DNA of 64,000 nt from the NCBI RefSeq assembly GCF_014648495.1, contig NZ_BMRF01000001.1:744001-808000 (forward strand), read 5' to 3'. A program made the translations under genes and the position numbers. The DNA comes from Actinomadura cremea (GTDB lineage Bacteria; Actinomycetota; Actinomycetes; Streptosporangiales; Streptosporangiaceae). Numbering within the stretch: the first letter of the stretch is position 1; every line of letters begins with the position of its first letter. The notes beneath the pieces were generated by a model that was not told where the DNA came from, searched no databases, and saw only the letters and a program-made list of their open reading frames with translations. This document shows, piece after piece, positions 33,285 through 41,623 of this stretch.

Positions 33285-34544
33285 ATGCCCCGATTCCCCA
33301 AGCCGCCGGAAGGCAGCTGGACCGAGCACCATCCCGAGCTGGGCACCGGGCCGGTGTCCTACGAGGACTCGATCACCCCCGAGTTCTTCGAGCGCGAGAA
33401 GGCGGCGATCTTCAGGCGCGCGTGGCTGAACGTCGGGCGGGTGGAGCGGCTCCCGCGCAAGGGCAGCTACTTCACCAAGGACGTCGCCGCCGCCAACGCG
33501 GCGATCATCGTCGTCCGCGACAGGGAGGGCGAGGTCCGGGCCTTCCACAACATCTGCCGCCACCGGGGCAACAAGCTCGTCTGGTCCGGCGATCCGAAGC
33601 AGGACACCGCGGGCTTCTGCCGGCAGTTCACGTGCAAGTACCACGGCTGGCGGTACGACCTCGACGGCTCGCTGAACTTCATCCAGCAGGAAGGCGAGTT
33701 CTTCGACGTCGACAAGAGCGAGTACGGCCTGGCGCCGGTTCACTGCGACGTCTGGGCCGGCTTCATCTTCGTGAACTTCGCCCGGGAGCCGGAGCAGTCG
33801 CTGCGCGAGTTCCTCGGTCCGATGGTCACGGCGCTTGAGGGCTACCCGTTCGAGAAGCAGACGTCCCGCTTCGGGTACAGCACCACGATCCAGGCCAACT
33901 GGAAGCTGTACATGGACGCGTTCGCGGAGTTCTACCACGCGCCCGTCCTGCATGCGAGCCAGTCGCCGGAGAAGTACTCCGCGGCGGCCAAGGAGGCCGG
34001 GTTCGAGGCGCCGCACTACCGGATCGAGGAGCCGCACCGGCTCGTGAGCACCTCCGGCGTCCGCTTCTGGGAGATGGACACCGAGCTGGTCAAGCCGATG
34101 GAGGTCCTGACCCGCAGCGGGCTGTTCGGCCCGTGGGACCAGGTCGACCTCGGCGAGATGCCGCCCGGCGTCAATCCGGGCAAGTGCGACCCGTGGGGGC
34201 TGGACTCCTTCCAGCTCTTCCCCAACTTCGTGATCCTCATCTGGAGCCAGGGCTGGTACCTCACCTACCACTACTGGCCGACGTCGTATAACCAGCACGT
34301 CTTCGAGGGCAACGTCTACTTCCTGCCCGCCACCGGCATCCGCGAGCGCGTCGCGCAGGAGATGGCGGCGGTGACGTTCAAGGAGTTCGCGCTCCAGGAC
34401 GCCAACACGCTCGAGGCCACGCAGATGATGCTCGAGACCCGCTACGTCGACCGCTTCCTGCTCAACGACCAGGAGATCCTCTGCCGGCACCTCCACAAGG
34501 TCGTGGGCGACTGGGTCGACGACCACGAGGGGGCCCGCAAGTGA
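33285..34544 (+). CDS. Rieske non-heme iron oxygenase, alpha subunit (copy 2)
   Basis: 419 residues, paralogue of 28594-29883 with the same N-terminal SWTEHHPELGTGPVSYEDSITPEFFE start. Rieske ligands are CRHRG and CKYHGW; the iron-site helix is NWKLYMDAFAEFYHAPVLHAS. The region after it differs most from copy 1 (for example EMDTELVKPMEVLTRSG), so the two enzymes may act on different or successive substrates. GAAGGAGGAGG gives a very strong ribosome binding site. It is coupled to its small partner by a GTGA overlap. Confidence 0.93.
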   Translation: MPRFPKPPEGSWTEHHPELGTGPVSYEDSITPEFFEREKAAIFRRAWLNVGRVERLPRKGSYFTKDVAAANAAIIVVRDREGEVRAFHNICRHRGNKLVWSGDPKQDTAGFCRQFTCKYHGWRYDLDGSLNFIQQEGEFFDVDKSEYGLAPVHCDVWAGFIFVNFAREPEQSLREFLGPMVTALEGYPFEKQTSRFGYSTTIQANWKLYMDAFAEFYHAPVLHASQSPEKYSAAAKEAGFEAPHYRIEEPHRLVSTSGVRFWEMDTELVKPMEVLTRSGLFGPWDQVDLGEMPPGVNPGKCDPWGLDSFQLFPNFVILIWSQGWYLTYHYWPTSYNQHVFEGNVYFLPATGIRERVAQEMAAVTFKEFALQDANTLEATQMMLETRYVDRFLLNDQEILCRHLHKVVGDWVDDHEGARK

Positions 34545-34873
34545 GCGCGCTGCTGCCGCGGGAGTTCGCCGGTCTCGAGCCGTTCGCCGCCCGATGGTGC
34601 CGCCCCACCGAGCACGAGCGGTACGGCGCCCGGCTGGCGAGCACGATGGACGAGATGCAGGCGTTCTACGACGCGGTCGTCCCCCGCGCCGAGGAGGCCA
34701 TGGCCCACCTCGAGAGGTATCCGTACGACGCGCTGCCCGAGGACGCGACCAACCTCCTGCACCTGCTGTACTCGATGATCCAGGTGTCCTTCCCCGTCGA
34801 GGTGTGGCGCCAGCCGCGCGTGCCCGACAGCGGGTCGTCGAGCTTCGACTGCGTCACCGAGCCCGTGCCGTGA
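34541..34873 (+). CDS. Small conserved partner of the Rieske oxygenase (copy 2)
   Basis: 110 residues, clearly homologous along its whole length to 29880-30215, with EPFAARWCRPTEHERYGARL, STMDEMQAFYDA and LLYSMIQVSFPVEVWRQPRV conserved. It is coupled on both sides, to the oxygenase (GTGA) and to the amidohydrolase (GTGA). It has no recognised domain. Two independent copies in the same position behind a Rieske alpha subunit are the best evidence that it works with the oxygenase. Confidence 0.85.
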   Translation: MSALLPREFAGLEPFAARWCRPTEHERYGARLASTMDEMQAFYDAVVPRAEEAMAHLERYPYDALPEDATNLLHLLYSMIQVSFPVEVWRQPRVPDSGSSSFDCVTEPVP

Positions 34874-36114
34874 CGGCGCCGATCGTCCTGCGCGCCGCCC
34901 GCCGGCTGGACGTCGACGCGGAAGCCGTCCGGTCCCCGGCGGTGCTCGTGGTGGAGGGGGACCGGATCGTCGCGGTCGACCCCGCCGAGACCCCCGCCGG
35001 CGCGACCGAACTCGACCTGGGCGACGTGACGTTGCTGCCCGGGTTGATGGACATGGAGCTCAACCTCCTGATCGGCGGCCCGGAGACCCCGACGGGCCTG
35101 CCGCTGCCGATGCACGGCGTCCAGGACGACCCGGCGTACCGCTCGATCCGCGCGACGGTCAACGCCCGGAAGACGCTGCTGGCGGGCTTCACGACCGTCC
35201 GCAACCTCGGCCTGATGGTCAAGACCGGCGGGTACCTCCTGGACGTCGCGGTGCGGCGGGCCATCGACCAGGGCTGGGTGGAGGGCCCCCGGATCATCCC
35301 GGCGGGCCACGCGGTCACGCCGTACGGCGGGCACCTCGACCCGACCGTGTTCCAGCGACTCGCGCCGGGGATCATGCCGCTGAGCGTCGGGGAGGGCATC
35401 GCCAACGGCGTGGGCGAGGTGCGCGCCTGCGTCCGCTACCAGATCCGGCACGGCGCCGAGGTCATCAAGGTGTCGGCGTCGGGCGGCGTGATGTCGCACA
35501 GCACCGGCCCCGGCTCGCAGCAGTACTCCGACGAGGAGCTGGCCGCCATCGCCGACGAGGCGCACCGCGCGGGCGTCCGGGTGGCCGCGCACGCCGTGGG
35601 CGACCGTGCCGTCCGGGCCTGCGTCCGGGCCGGCATCGACTGCGTCGAGCACGGCTTCCTGGCGAGCGAGGAGACCCTCCGGATGATGGCCGAGCACGGC
35701 ACGTTCCTGGTGTCGACGACCTACCTGACGGACGCGATGGACATCGAACGCGCCGCGCCGGAGCTGCGGAGGAAGGCGGCCGAGGTGTTCCCGCGCGCCC
35801 GGTCGATGCTCCCCAAGGCCGTCGCCGCCGGAGTGAGGATCGCGTGCGGCACCGACGCGCCGGCCGTCCCGCACGGCGACAACGCCAAGGAGCTGGTCGC
35901 GCTGGTGGCGCGGGGGATGACCCCGATGCAGGCGCTGCGCGCGGCGACCGTCACCGGCGCGGAGCTGATCGGTCGGGACGGCGAGCTCGGACGGCTGCGG
36001 GAGGGCTTCATCGCCGACGTCATCGCGGTCCCGGGAGACCCGTCCCGGGACATCACCGTCACCGAGGACGTCCGGTTCGTCATGAAGGACGGCCGCGTCC
36101 ACAAGGGGCCCTGA
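34870..36114 (+). CDS. Amidohydrolase-family protein lacking the HxH metal motif
   Basis: 414 residues, composite domain plus TIM barrel. The barrel begins PGLMDMELNLLIGG where active relatives have D-x-H-x-H, so both first metal ligands are replaced. Later features of the imidazolonepropionase/prolidase-like group persist: the carboxylatable Lys in GAEVIKVSASGGV, His in RVAAHAVGD, His in CVEHGF, and the catalytic Asp in CGTDAPAVPHGDN. Last gene of the operon, coupled by GTGA. It could be a mononuclear enzyme using the remaining ligands, or a non-hydrolytic protein. Confidence 0.85.
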   Translation: MTAPIVLRAARRLDVDAEAVRSPAVLVVEGDRIVAVDPAETPAGATELDLGDVTLLPGLMDMELNLLIGGPETPTGLPLPMHGVQDDPAYRSIRATVNARKTLLAGFTTVRNLGLMVKTGGYLLDVAVRRAIDQGWVEGPRIIPAGHAVTPYGGHLDPTVFQRLAPGIMPLSVGEGIANGVGEVRACVRYQIRHGAEVIKVSASGGVMSHSTGPGSQQYSDEELAAIADEAHRAGVRVAAHAVGDRAVRACVRAGIDCVEHGFLASEETLRMMAEHGTFLVSTTYLTDAMDIERAAPELRRKAAEVFPRARSMLPKAVAAGVRIACGTDAPAVPHGDNAKELVALVARGMTPMQALRAATVTGAELIGRDGELGRLREGFIADVIAVPGDPSRDITVTEDVRFVMKDGRVHKGP

Positions 36115-36242
36115 CGCCCCCGGGAAGTCGGGCGGCGACACGTGGTTTCTTGCCGAACACCGGTCGGTGCGGGTCAGCTTGGTGCTGTGATTCTGGGGAG
36201 TATGCACCTGGACGGGACCGTGCTGATCGGAAGGCAGGCGTC

Positions 36243-37658
36243 ATGGACGAGTTCGATGTCGTGGTGGTGGGGGCCGGGCCGACGGGGGAGAACCTGGCGG
36301 AGCGGGCGCACGCCGGCGCGCTGAGCGTGGCGATCGTGGAGAGCGAGCTGGTCGGCGGCGAGTGCTCGTACTGGGCGTGCATGCCCAGCAAGGCGCTGCT
36401 GCGTCCGGCCGCCGCGCTGGCCGGGGCGCGGCGGGTGGCCGGTGCCCGCGAGGCGGCCGGCGGGACGCTGGACGCGCGGGCGGTGCTCGAGCGCCGGGAC
36501 GACTTCGCCTCGCACTGGAAGGACGACGGCCAGGTCGACTGGCTGGACGGGGCCGGGATCGTCCTGGTGCGCGGGCACGGGCGGCTGGACGGCGCCCGGC
36601 GCGTCGCGGTGCAGACCCCGGACGGCGGGCGGCGGGTGCTGACCGCACGGCACGCCGTCGCCGTGTGCACGGGCACCCGCGCGGCGCTGCCCGCGCTGCC
36701 GGGGCTGGCCGAGGTCCGCCCCTGGACCAGCCGTGAGGCGACCGCCTCCGGGCGGGTGCCGGCGCGGCTGGCCGTCGTCGGCGGCGGCGTGGTGGCGTGC
36801 GAGATGGCCACCGCCTGGCGGGCGCTCGGCAGCGAGGTGGTGCAGCTCGTGCGCGGTTCGCGCCTGCTGCCGCGGATGGAGCCGTTCGCCGGGGAGTCGG
36901 TGGCCGAGGGCCTGCGCGCGGCCGGGATCGACGTGCGCTTCGGGACGTCCGTCACCGGGGTGCGCCGCGAGGGGCCGGTGACCCTCACCCTGGACGACGG
37001 CGGCACCGTGACCGCGGACGAGGTGCTGTTCGGCACCGGCCGGGCGCCGGCCACCGCCGACCTCGGGCTGGACACGGTCGGGCTGGCTCCGGGCCGGGCG
37101 ATCGAGGTCGACTCCACCGGGCTGGCCGCCGGTGTGCCGGGCGAGTGGCTGTACGCGGCCGGGGACGTCAACGGCCGCGCGCTGCTGACCCACCAGGGCA
37201 AGTACCAGGGACGGATTTTCGGTGCGGTGATCGCCGACCGCGCCGCCGGACGGGCGCTCGACACCGCCGCCTGGGGGCGCAGCGTCGCGACCGCGGACGA
37301 GCGGGCGGTGCCGCAGGTCGTCTTCACCGACCCGGAGGTCGCGGCCGTCGGCCTCACCCTGGAGGAGGCGACCCGGGAGGGGTACCGGGTGCGGGCGGTC
37401 GACCACGACCTCGGCGGCGTGGCGGGTGCCTCCCTGCACGCCGACGGCTACCGGGGCCGCACCCGCGCGGTGGTCGACCTGGACCGCGAGACGCTCCTCG
37501 GCGTCACCTTCGTCGGGATGGACGTGGCGGAGTTGCTCCACTCGGCCACGATCGCGGTCACCGCCGAGGTGCCCGTCTCGCGCCTGTGGCACGCCGTTCC
37601 GGCGTACCCCACGCTCAGCGAGGTCTGGCTCCGCCTTCTGGAGGCGTACCGCGGTTGA
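36243..37658 (+). CDS. Pyridine nucleotide-disulfide oxidoreductase
   Basis: 471 residues. FAD loop VVVGAGPTGENLAERA at the N-terminus; redox-active disulfide GGECSYWACMPSK (spacing CxxxxC); NAD(P) loop VVGGGVVACEMATAW; second FAD motif LYAAGDVNG; dimerisation domain from VVFTDPEVAAVGLT. The catalytic His near the C-terminus of lipoamide dehydrogenases (HxHPT) is replaced by HAVPAYPT, so it resembles the mercuric-reductase-like or uncharacterised branch. AAGGCAGG lies upstream of the ATG. It is independent of the catabolic operon. Confidence 0.9.
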   Translation: MDEFDVVVVGAGPTGENLAERAHAGALSVAIVESELVGGECSYWACMPSKALLRPAAALAGARRVAGAREAAGGTLDARAVLERRDDFASHWKDDGQVDWLDGAGIVLVRGHGRLDGARRVAVQTPDGGRRVLTARHAVAVCTGTRAALPALPGLAEVRPWTSREATASGRVPARLAVVGGGVVACEMATAWRALGSEVVQLVRGSRLLPRMEPFAGESVAEGLRAAGIDVRFGTSVTGVRREGPVTLTLDDGGTVTADEVLFGTGRAPATADLGLDTVGLAPGRAIEVDSTGLAAGVPGEWLYAAGDVNGRALLTHQGKYQGRIFGAVIADRAAGRALDTAAWGRSVATADERAVPQVVFTDPEVAAVGLTLEEATREGYRVRAVDHDLGGVAGASLHADGYRGRTRAVVDLDRETLLGVTFVGMDVAELLHSATIAVTAEVPVSRLWHAVPAYPTLSEVWLRLLEAYRG

Positions 37659-37672
37659 GGCGTACCGCGGTT
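37641..37672 (+). repeat. 16-bp tandem duplication at the gene end
   Basis: GAGGCGTACCGCGGTT occurs twice in tandem. The first copy ends in the stop codon of the flavoprotein gene, so the second is outside the reading frame: a recent slippage duplication. Confidence 0.85.
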
Positions 37673-37698
37673 GAGGCGGGCCGGATCCGGGACCGAGG

Positions 37699-38175
37699 TC
37701 AGGGCGACGGTTCGTCGCCTCCCTGCTCCAGGGCGGCCTCGTAGGCGCGCAGGGCGGCGACGACCGTCGCGCGTTCGGCGGGTTCGAGGCCGCGCATGAC
37801 GCGTTCCCAGGCGGAGGCGCTGCCGGAGAGCCATTCGCCGATCGGCGCGGTGTAGGCGGGCGCGATGGCGATGATGCGGCGGCGGCGGTCGGCGGGATCG
37901 GCGGCCCGCTCCAGGACGCCCGGACGCGACAGCTCGCTCACCATGAGGCTGACGGTCGTCGGTGCCACCTCCAGGCGGGCGGCGAGCTGGTTGACGCTCG
38001 CGGGGCCCCCGTACTCCAGGTGGGCCAGCAGCGCGAGGTGGCGCGGCGCCAGGTCCAGGCCCCGGAGCGCCGGGGGGATCGGCAGGCGCTTGGCGCGGCC
38101 GACGAGCCGCGGCATGAGCAGCAGCAGGGTGCGGACGGCCTCGTCGACGGCCGGGCCGTCCGATTCGGTGGACAT
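37699..38175 (-). CDS. MarR-family regulator
   Basis: 158 residues. Winged helix: LAPRHLALLAHLEYGGPASVNQLAARLEVAPTTVSLMVSELSRPGVLERAADPADRRRRIIAIAP, with the DxRRR wing. The ATG at 38175 has GAGGAG eight bases upstream. It is divergent from a tautomerase gene; two CTTTGA..TCAAAG-type palindromes lie between them. It probably represses both genes in response to a phenolic or aromatic acid (family tendency). Confidence 0.9.
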   Translation of the reverse strand: MSTESDGPAVDEAVRTLLLLMPRLVGRAKRLPIPPALRGLDLAPRHLALLAHLEYGGPASVNQLAARLEVAPTTVSLMVSELSRPGVLERAADPADRRRRIIAIAPAYTAPIGEWLSGSASAWERVMRGLEPAERATVVAALRAYEAALEQGGDEPSP

Positions 38176-38194
38176 CGGCGATCTCCTCAACTAC

Positions 38195-38223
38195 CTTTGA
38201 GTTCAAAGCCTTTAGAGTCAAAG
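38195..38223. promoter_or_regulatory. Paired MarR operators
   Basis: CTTTGAGTTCAAAG (38195-38208, perfect palindrome) and CTTTAGAGTCAAAG (38210-38223, imperfect) lie between the MarR and tautomerase genes. Confidence 0.7.
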
Positions 38224-38238
38224 GGAACGGGGATCACT

Positions 38239-38619
38239 GTGCCGCATCTGACCGTCCACCTTCCAGAGAACAGGCTGACGGGCAAGGAATCCGAACTCGT
38301 CACCGCCCTGACCGAGGCGATCGCCGGCGTCTACGGCGACTGGGCCCGCGACCTGGTGAGCATCCACCTGACCGGAGTCCCCGCGGGCCGCTTCGCGCAG
38401 GGCGGCAAGGCCGTGGACGCGAAGGCCGAGGTGATCCTGGGCGTCCGCGCCGGGCTCTTCGACCGTCCGGACGCCGCCCAGGTCACCGCGGACCTCGGCA
38501 CCGCGCTCACCGACGCGATCACCCGCGTCCTCGGCGAGGAACTCCGCGCCGGGACCATGGTCGAACTCGTGGCGTCCCCGCCGGAGCGGACGTTCGTCGG
38601 CGGCGCCCTCGCCGTGTGA
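38239..38619 (+). CDS. Tautomerase-superfamily protein
   Basis: 126 residues. The GTG start is followed directly by Pro (PHLTVHLPENRL), the N-terminal catalytic proline of the 4-oxalocrotonate tautomerase/MIF superfamily. The helix KESELVTALTEAIAGVYG follows, and a second beta-alpha-beta unit (VDAKAEVILGVRAGLFDRPDAAQVTADLGTALTDAI) completes a double-length monomer. Substrate unknown; the MarR partner hints at aromatic compounds. Confidence 0.85.
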   Translation: MPHLTVHLPENRLTGKESELVTALTEAIAGVYGDWARDLVSIHLTGVPAGRFAQGGKAVDAKAEVILGVRAGLFDRPDAAQVTADLGTALTDAITRVLGEELRAGTMVELVASPPERTFVGGALAV

Positions 38620-38675
38620 CCGGCCGCCCGCCGGGGTGGCCTCCGGGGCGCCCGCTCGTGGGGCCGCCCGCTCGG

Positions 38676-40073
38676 TCACTCGCCGGGCGCGCGGTTCCGG
38701 AGGGCGCCGAGCCGGAGGGCGATGGTCGCGGTGCCCGCGAGCACGGCGACGCCCAGGGCGAGGGTGGCGTCCGGGACCCAGGCCCAGAGGCGGCGCGCGT
38801 CGAGCACGGTGAGGACTCCGGCGGCCGGCAGCCAGGGGACGAGGCCCGCGGCGCACCACGCGACGGTCGTGGCGAGACGGTTCGGACGGCGGAGGACGGC
38901 GATCGAGCGGGCGGTCGCGAGGACGAGCGCCAGCGCGAGGGCGGTGAGGCCCCAGACGGTGGCGTGGTGGACGGTCGCGTACGGTGCGTCGCCCGGTTCG
39001 GCGCCCGCGAGGACGCGGGCCGCACCGAAGCCGACCTTCATGATCGCGCCGTCCTGCAGGAGGCCGTACATGTTCTGCTGGACGACGATCCCGATCTCGC
39101 GTTCCGGCAGAAGGAAGAGCATCGCGGAGTAACCGGGTGATGCGCCCGTGTGCCAGATGGCGTTCTGCAGGGGCGCGTCCAGTCCGCCTACGCGCCAGCC
39201 CAGGCCGTAGCCCGTCCCGGCCTTGCTTTCTTGACGCATCTGCCGGACGGATTCGGGTGCGAGGACGGACCCGCGGAGTTGGGCGGACGCGAACGCGGCC
39301 AGGTCGTCGAGGTCGCCGCTCAGGTAGCCGTAGGCGGCGCCATGCGGGTCGTACCCGTCGGCCGTCGCCGTGGGGAAGCCCCAGAGGAGCTGGTGGCCCG
39401 GGGGCAGTTTCCGGGCCGATTCCGCGTCGGCTATCGCGCCGTCCATGCCGATGGGGTCGAACACCGCTTCGCGCATGAAGTCGGCGAACGGACGTCCGGT
39501 GACCGATTCGACCACCGCGGCGAGGGCGACGTAGTTCGCGCTCGTGTAGGCGTACTCGGTGCCGGGCGGTCCGAGCGGTTCGAGGTCGTCGAGGGCGGCG
39601 AGGCGTCCGGCGGGGCGCGGGCAGCCGGTGTAGCAGTCGGCGACCTCGAACGTCGCCTCCGGCGGGATGCCCGAGGTGTGGCCGAGGAGGTGCCGGACGG
39701 TCACGGCGGGGTCGAACGTGAACTCCGGGACGTGCTCGGCGACGGGGTCGTCCAGGTCGAGGCGCCCGGACTGCACCAGGGTCATGACGCCCGTCGCGGT
39801 GACGGGCTTGGCGACCGAGCCCCAGCCGAACGGGGTCGCGGGGGTAACGGGGTCGCCGCGGCCGTCGGTGCCCCACGAGCGCCGGTGGATCGGACCGTCC
39901 GGGCCGACGACGGCGTAGGAGACGCCGGGCGTGCGGGTCTCGCGCATGCGGTCGCGGACGTAGGCGTCGACTTCGGCGTACGGCCCCGCGGGGGCCGCGT
40001 GGGCGGGGACCGCGACGGCGGGGGCCGCGAGCAGCGTGCAGAGGACGGCCAGGGCGGCCGCGATCGTGCGCAT
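38676..40073 (-). CDS. Serine hydrolase (class C beta-lactamase-like) with membrane tail
   Basis: 465 residues. Signal peptide (AAALAVLCTLLAAPAVAVPAHA), then the penicillin-binding fold: nucleophile SVAK in FGWGSVAKPV, the second motif region YAYTSANYVAL (YTS where YxN is usual, so the Asn is replaced), and HTG in WHTGASPGY instead of KTG. From about residue 355 four hydrophobic segments anchor the C-terminus. It is probably an exported esterase or peptidase. GGAG precedes the ATG. Divergent from a TetR gene with perfect operators between them. Confidence 0.9.
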   Translation of the reverse strand: MRTIAAALAVLCTLLAAPAVAVPAHAAPAGPYAEVDAYVRDRMRETRTPGVSYAVVGPDGPIHRRSWGTDGRGDPVTPATPFGWGSVAKPVTATGVMTLVQSGRLDLDDPVAEHVPEFTFDPAVTVRHLLGHTSGIPPEATFEVADCYTGCPRPAGRLAALDDLEPLGPPGTEYAYTSANYVALAAVVESVTGRPFADFMREAVFDPIGMDGAIADAESARKLPPGHQLLWGFPTATADGYDPHGAAYGYLSGDLDDLAAFASAQLRGSVLAPESVRQMRQESKAGTGYGLGWRVGGLDAPLQNAIWHTGASPGYSAMLFLLPEREIGIVVQQNMYGLLQDGAIMKVGFGAARVLAGAEPGDAPYATVHHATVWGLTALALALVLATARSIAVLRRPNRLATTVAWCAAGLVPWLPAAGVLTVLDARRLWAWVPDATLALGVAVLAGTATIALRLGALRNRAPGE

Positions 40074-40090
40074 GGGGGGTCTCCTCGAAT

Positions 40091-40131
40091 AACCGTATGC
40101 TCATACGGTTTTTACCGTACACTGATACGGT
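40091..40131. promoter_or_regulatory. Two TetR operators, one over the -10 box
   Basis: AACCGTATGCTCATACGGTT (40091-40110, perfect 9-bp arms) and ACCGTACACTGATACGGT (40114-40131). The TACGGT end of the second site is also the -10 hexamer, six bases before the TetR GTG, so binding would block its leaderless promoter directly. Confidence 0.75.
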
Positions 40132-40137
40132 GATCAA

Positions 40138-40806
40138 GTGCCGAGGATCGCCGACCACGAAGCGCGCCGGCGCCAGATCGGGCTGGCGGTCCGCGCGCTG
40201 ATCTCCGAACACGGGCTGGACGCCGTGACCGTCGCCCGCACGGCCGCCACCGCGGGCATCTCCGTCGGGCTCGTGCAGCACTACTTCCGCACGAAGGACG
40301 AGATGCTGCTGCATGCGTTCACGCAGGTCAGCACGCACATTCGGGAGCGGATCGAGCGGCACGTGCGGGCCGGCGCGCAGCACCGGCGCCCCATCGCCGG
40401 CATCCTCGCCGAGGCGCTCGCCGAGCTGGTGCCGCTGGACGAGACGCGCCGCACCGAGTTCCGGGTCGCGCGGGCGTTCGCGGGGCGCGCCCTGGACGCC
40501 CCCGAACTCGCCCGCGTCGACGCCGAGACGGCCCGCGCGCTGCGCCGGGACGCGGAGCGGGCCGTCCGCAACGGCAAGGAGTGCGGGGAGGTCGACCCCG
40601 GCCTCGACACGTGGGCCGCCGCCGTGCGGCTCACCGCCGTCGCCGAGGGCCTGGCGATGCAGGTCTACCGCGATCCGGACGGGGTGGAGGGCCGGACGGC
40701 GGCGGAGCTGACGGACTCGATCGTCCGGGCGGAGCTGGCCACCGTGTTCACCGGACGGTGCCGGCAGTACGACGGGCGCGGGGTCAGCCCGGGGCCAGCC
40801 GGCTGA
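40138..40806 (+). CDS. TetR-family repressor (BetI-like)
   Basis: 222 residues. QIGLAVRALISEHGLDAVTVARTAATAGISVGLVQHYFRTKDEMLLHAF is a TetR helix-turn-helix of the BetI-like type; the C-terminal domain resembles TetR_C_6. It starts with GTG 40138 without a ribosome binding site. It probably controls itself and the divergent serine hydrolase. Its 3' end overlaps the convergent SDR gene by 23 bp. Confidence 0.9.
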   Translation: MPRIADHEARRRQIGLAVRALISEHGLDAVTVARTAATAGISVGLVQHYFRTKDEMLLHAFTQVSTHIRERIERHVRAGAQHRRPIAGILAEALAELVPLDETRRTEFRVARAFAGRALDAPELARVDAETARALRRDAERAVRNGKECGEVDPGLDTWAAAVRLTAVAEGLAMQVYRDPDGVEGRTAAELTDSIVRAELATVFTGRCRQYDGRGVSPGPAG

Positions 40807-41605
40807 GGGTCTCCCATTCGCGGTACAGGTCGGTGCGCGCCCGGTCCATCTCCAGGACGTGGTCGTACGACCGGCTACCGACGATCAGGCGGCGCGGCGG
40901 GTCCGGCAGCTCGGTCAGCCGCATGATGACGGGGGCCGCGGTACTCGGGTCCGGCCCGGTTTCGTCGCCCCACATCTCCTCGAGTTCGGCGCGCAGGGTC
41001 GCGTAGGCGGGGTCGGGCTCGGTCGCCGTCGTGCCGGTGGTGAACAGCCCGGTGTCGTAGCCGCCCATCTGGACGACCGTCACCTTGACGCCGAAGCGCT
41101 CGATCTCCATCGCGAGGGCCTCGGCGACCGAGTCGAGGGCGGCCTTGCCCGCGCCGTAGAAGCCGACGGACGCCATGCCGCCGCCGGTGCCCATCGAGGT
41201 GACCTGCAGGATCCGGCCCGAGCCCTGCGCGCGCAGGTGCGGGACGACGGCCTGCGACACCCACACGGCACCGAAGAAGTTGACGTCGAGGTGGGCGCGG
41301 ATCTGCTCCTCCGTGGCCTCCTCCACCATCCCGTACAGCATCCCGCCGGCGTTGTTGACGACGACGTCGAGGCGGCCGAGGGACGCCTTGGCCTCGTCGA
41401 CCGCACGGAACACGGCCGCCCGGTCGGAGACGTCCAGGGGGACGAGGACGAGGTCGTCCGGGTGCTTCGCGGCGAGGTCGGCGAGCGGTTCGGGGTTGCG
41501 GGCGGCGGCCGCGACGCGGTGCCCGGCGGCGAGGGCGGCCTCGGTGAACGCGCGGCCGAGGCCGCGGCTGGCGCCGGTGATGAACCATCCTTGGGCGGTC
41601 GTCAT
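40784..41605 (-). CDS. Short-chain dehydrogenase/reductase
   Basis: 273 residues. TGASRGLGRAF, NNAGGML, TSMGTGGGMASVGFYGAGK (catalytic Ser, Tyr, Lys). It belongs to the oxidoreductase type with a long C-terminal segment (ALEMEIERFGVKVTVVQMGGYDT-like). AAGGAG precedes the ATG. Divergent from the TetR at 41716, with strong operators in between, so likely its target. Confidence 0.92.
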   Translation of the reverse strand: MTTAQGWFITGASRGLGRAFTEAALAAGHRVAAAARNPEPLADLAAKHPDDLVLVPLDVSDRAAVFRAVDEAKASLGRLDVVVNNAGGMLYGMVEEATEEQIRAHLDVNFFGAVWVSQAVVPHLRAQGSGRILQVTSMGTGGGMASVGFYGAGKAALDSVAEALAMEIERFGVKVTVVQMGGYDTGLFTTGTTATEPDPAYATLRAELEEMWGDETGPDPSTAAPVIMRLTELPDPPRRLIVGSRSYDHVLEMDRARTDLYREWETLSRLAPG

Positions 41606-41623
41606 CGCATCTCCTTCGTTAGA

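Noticed and set aside
26084-36114. Interpreting the cluster as a complete steroid degradation locus
   Set aside because: Typical ring-cleavage (hsa), CoA-ligase and thiolase genes are absent; only one KstR-like box was seen.
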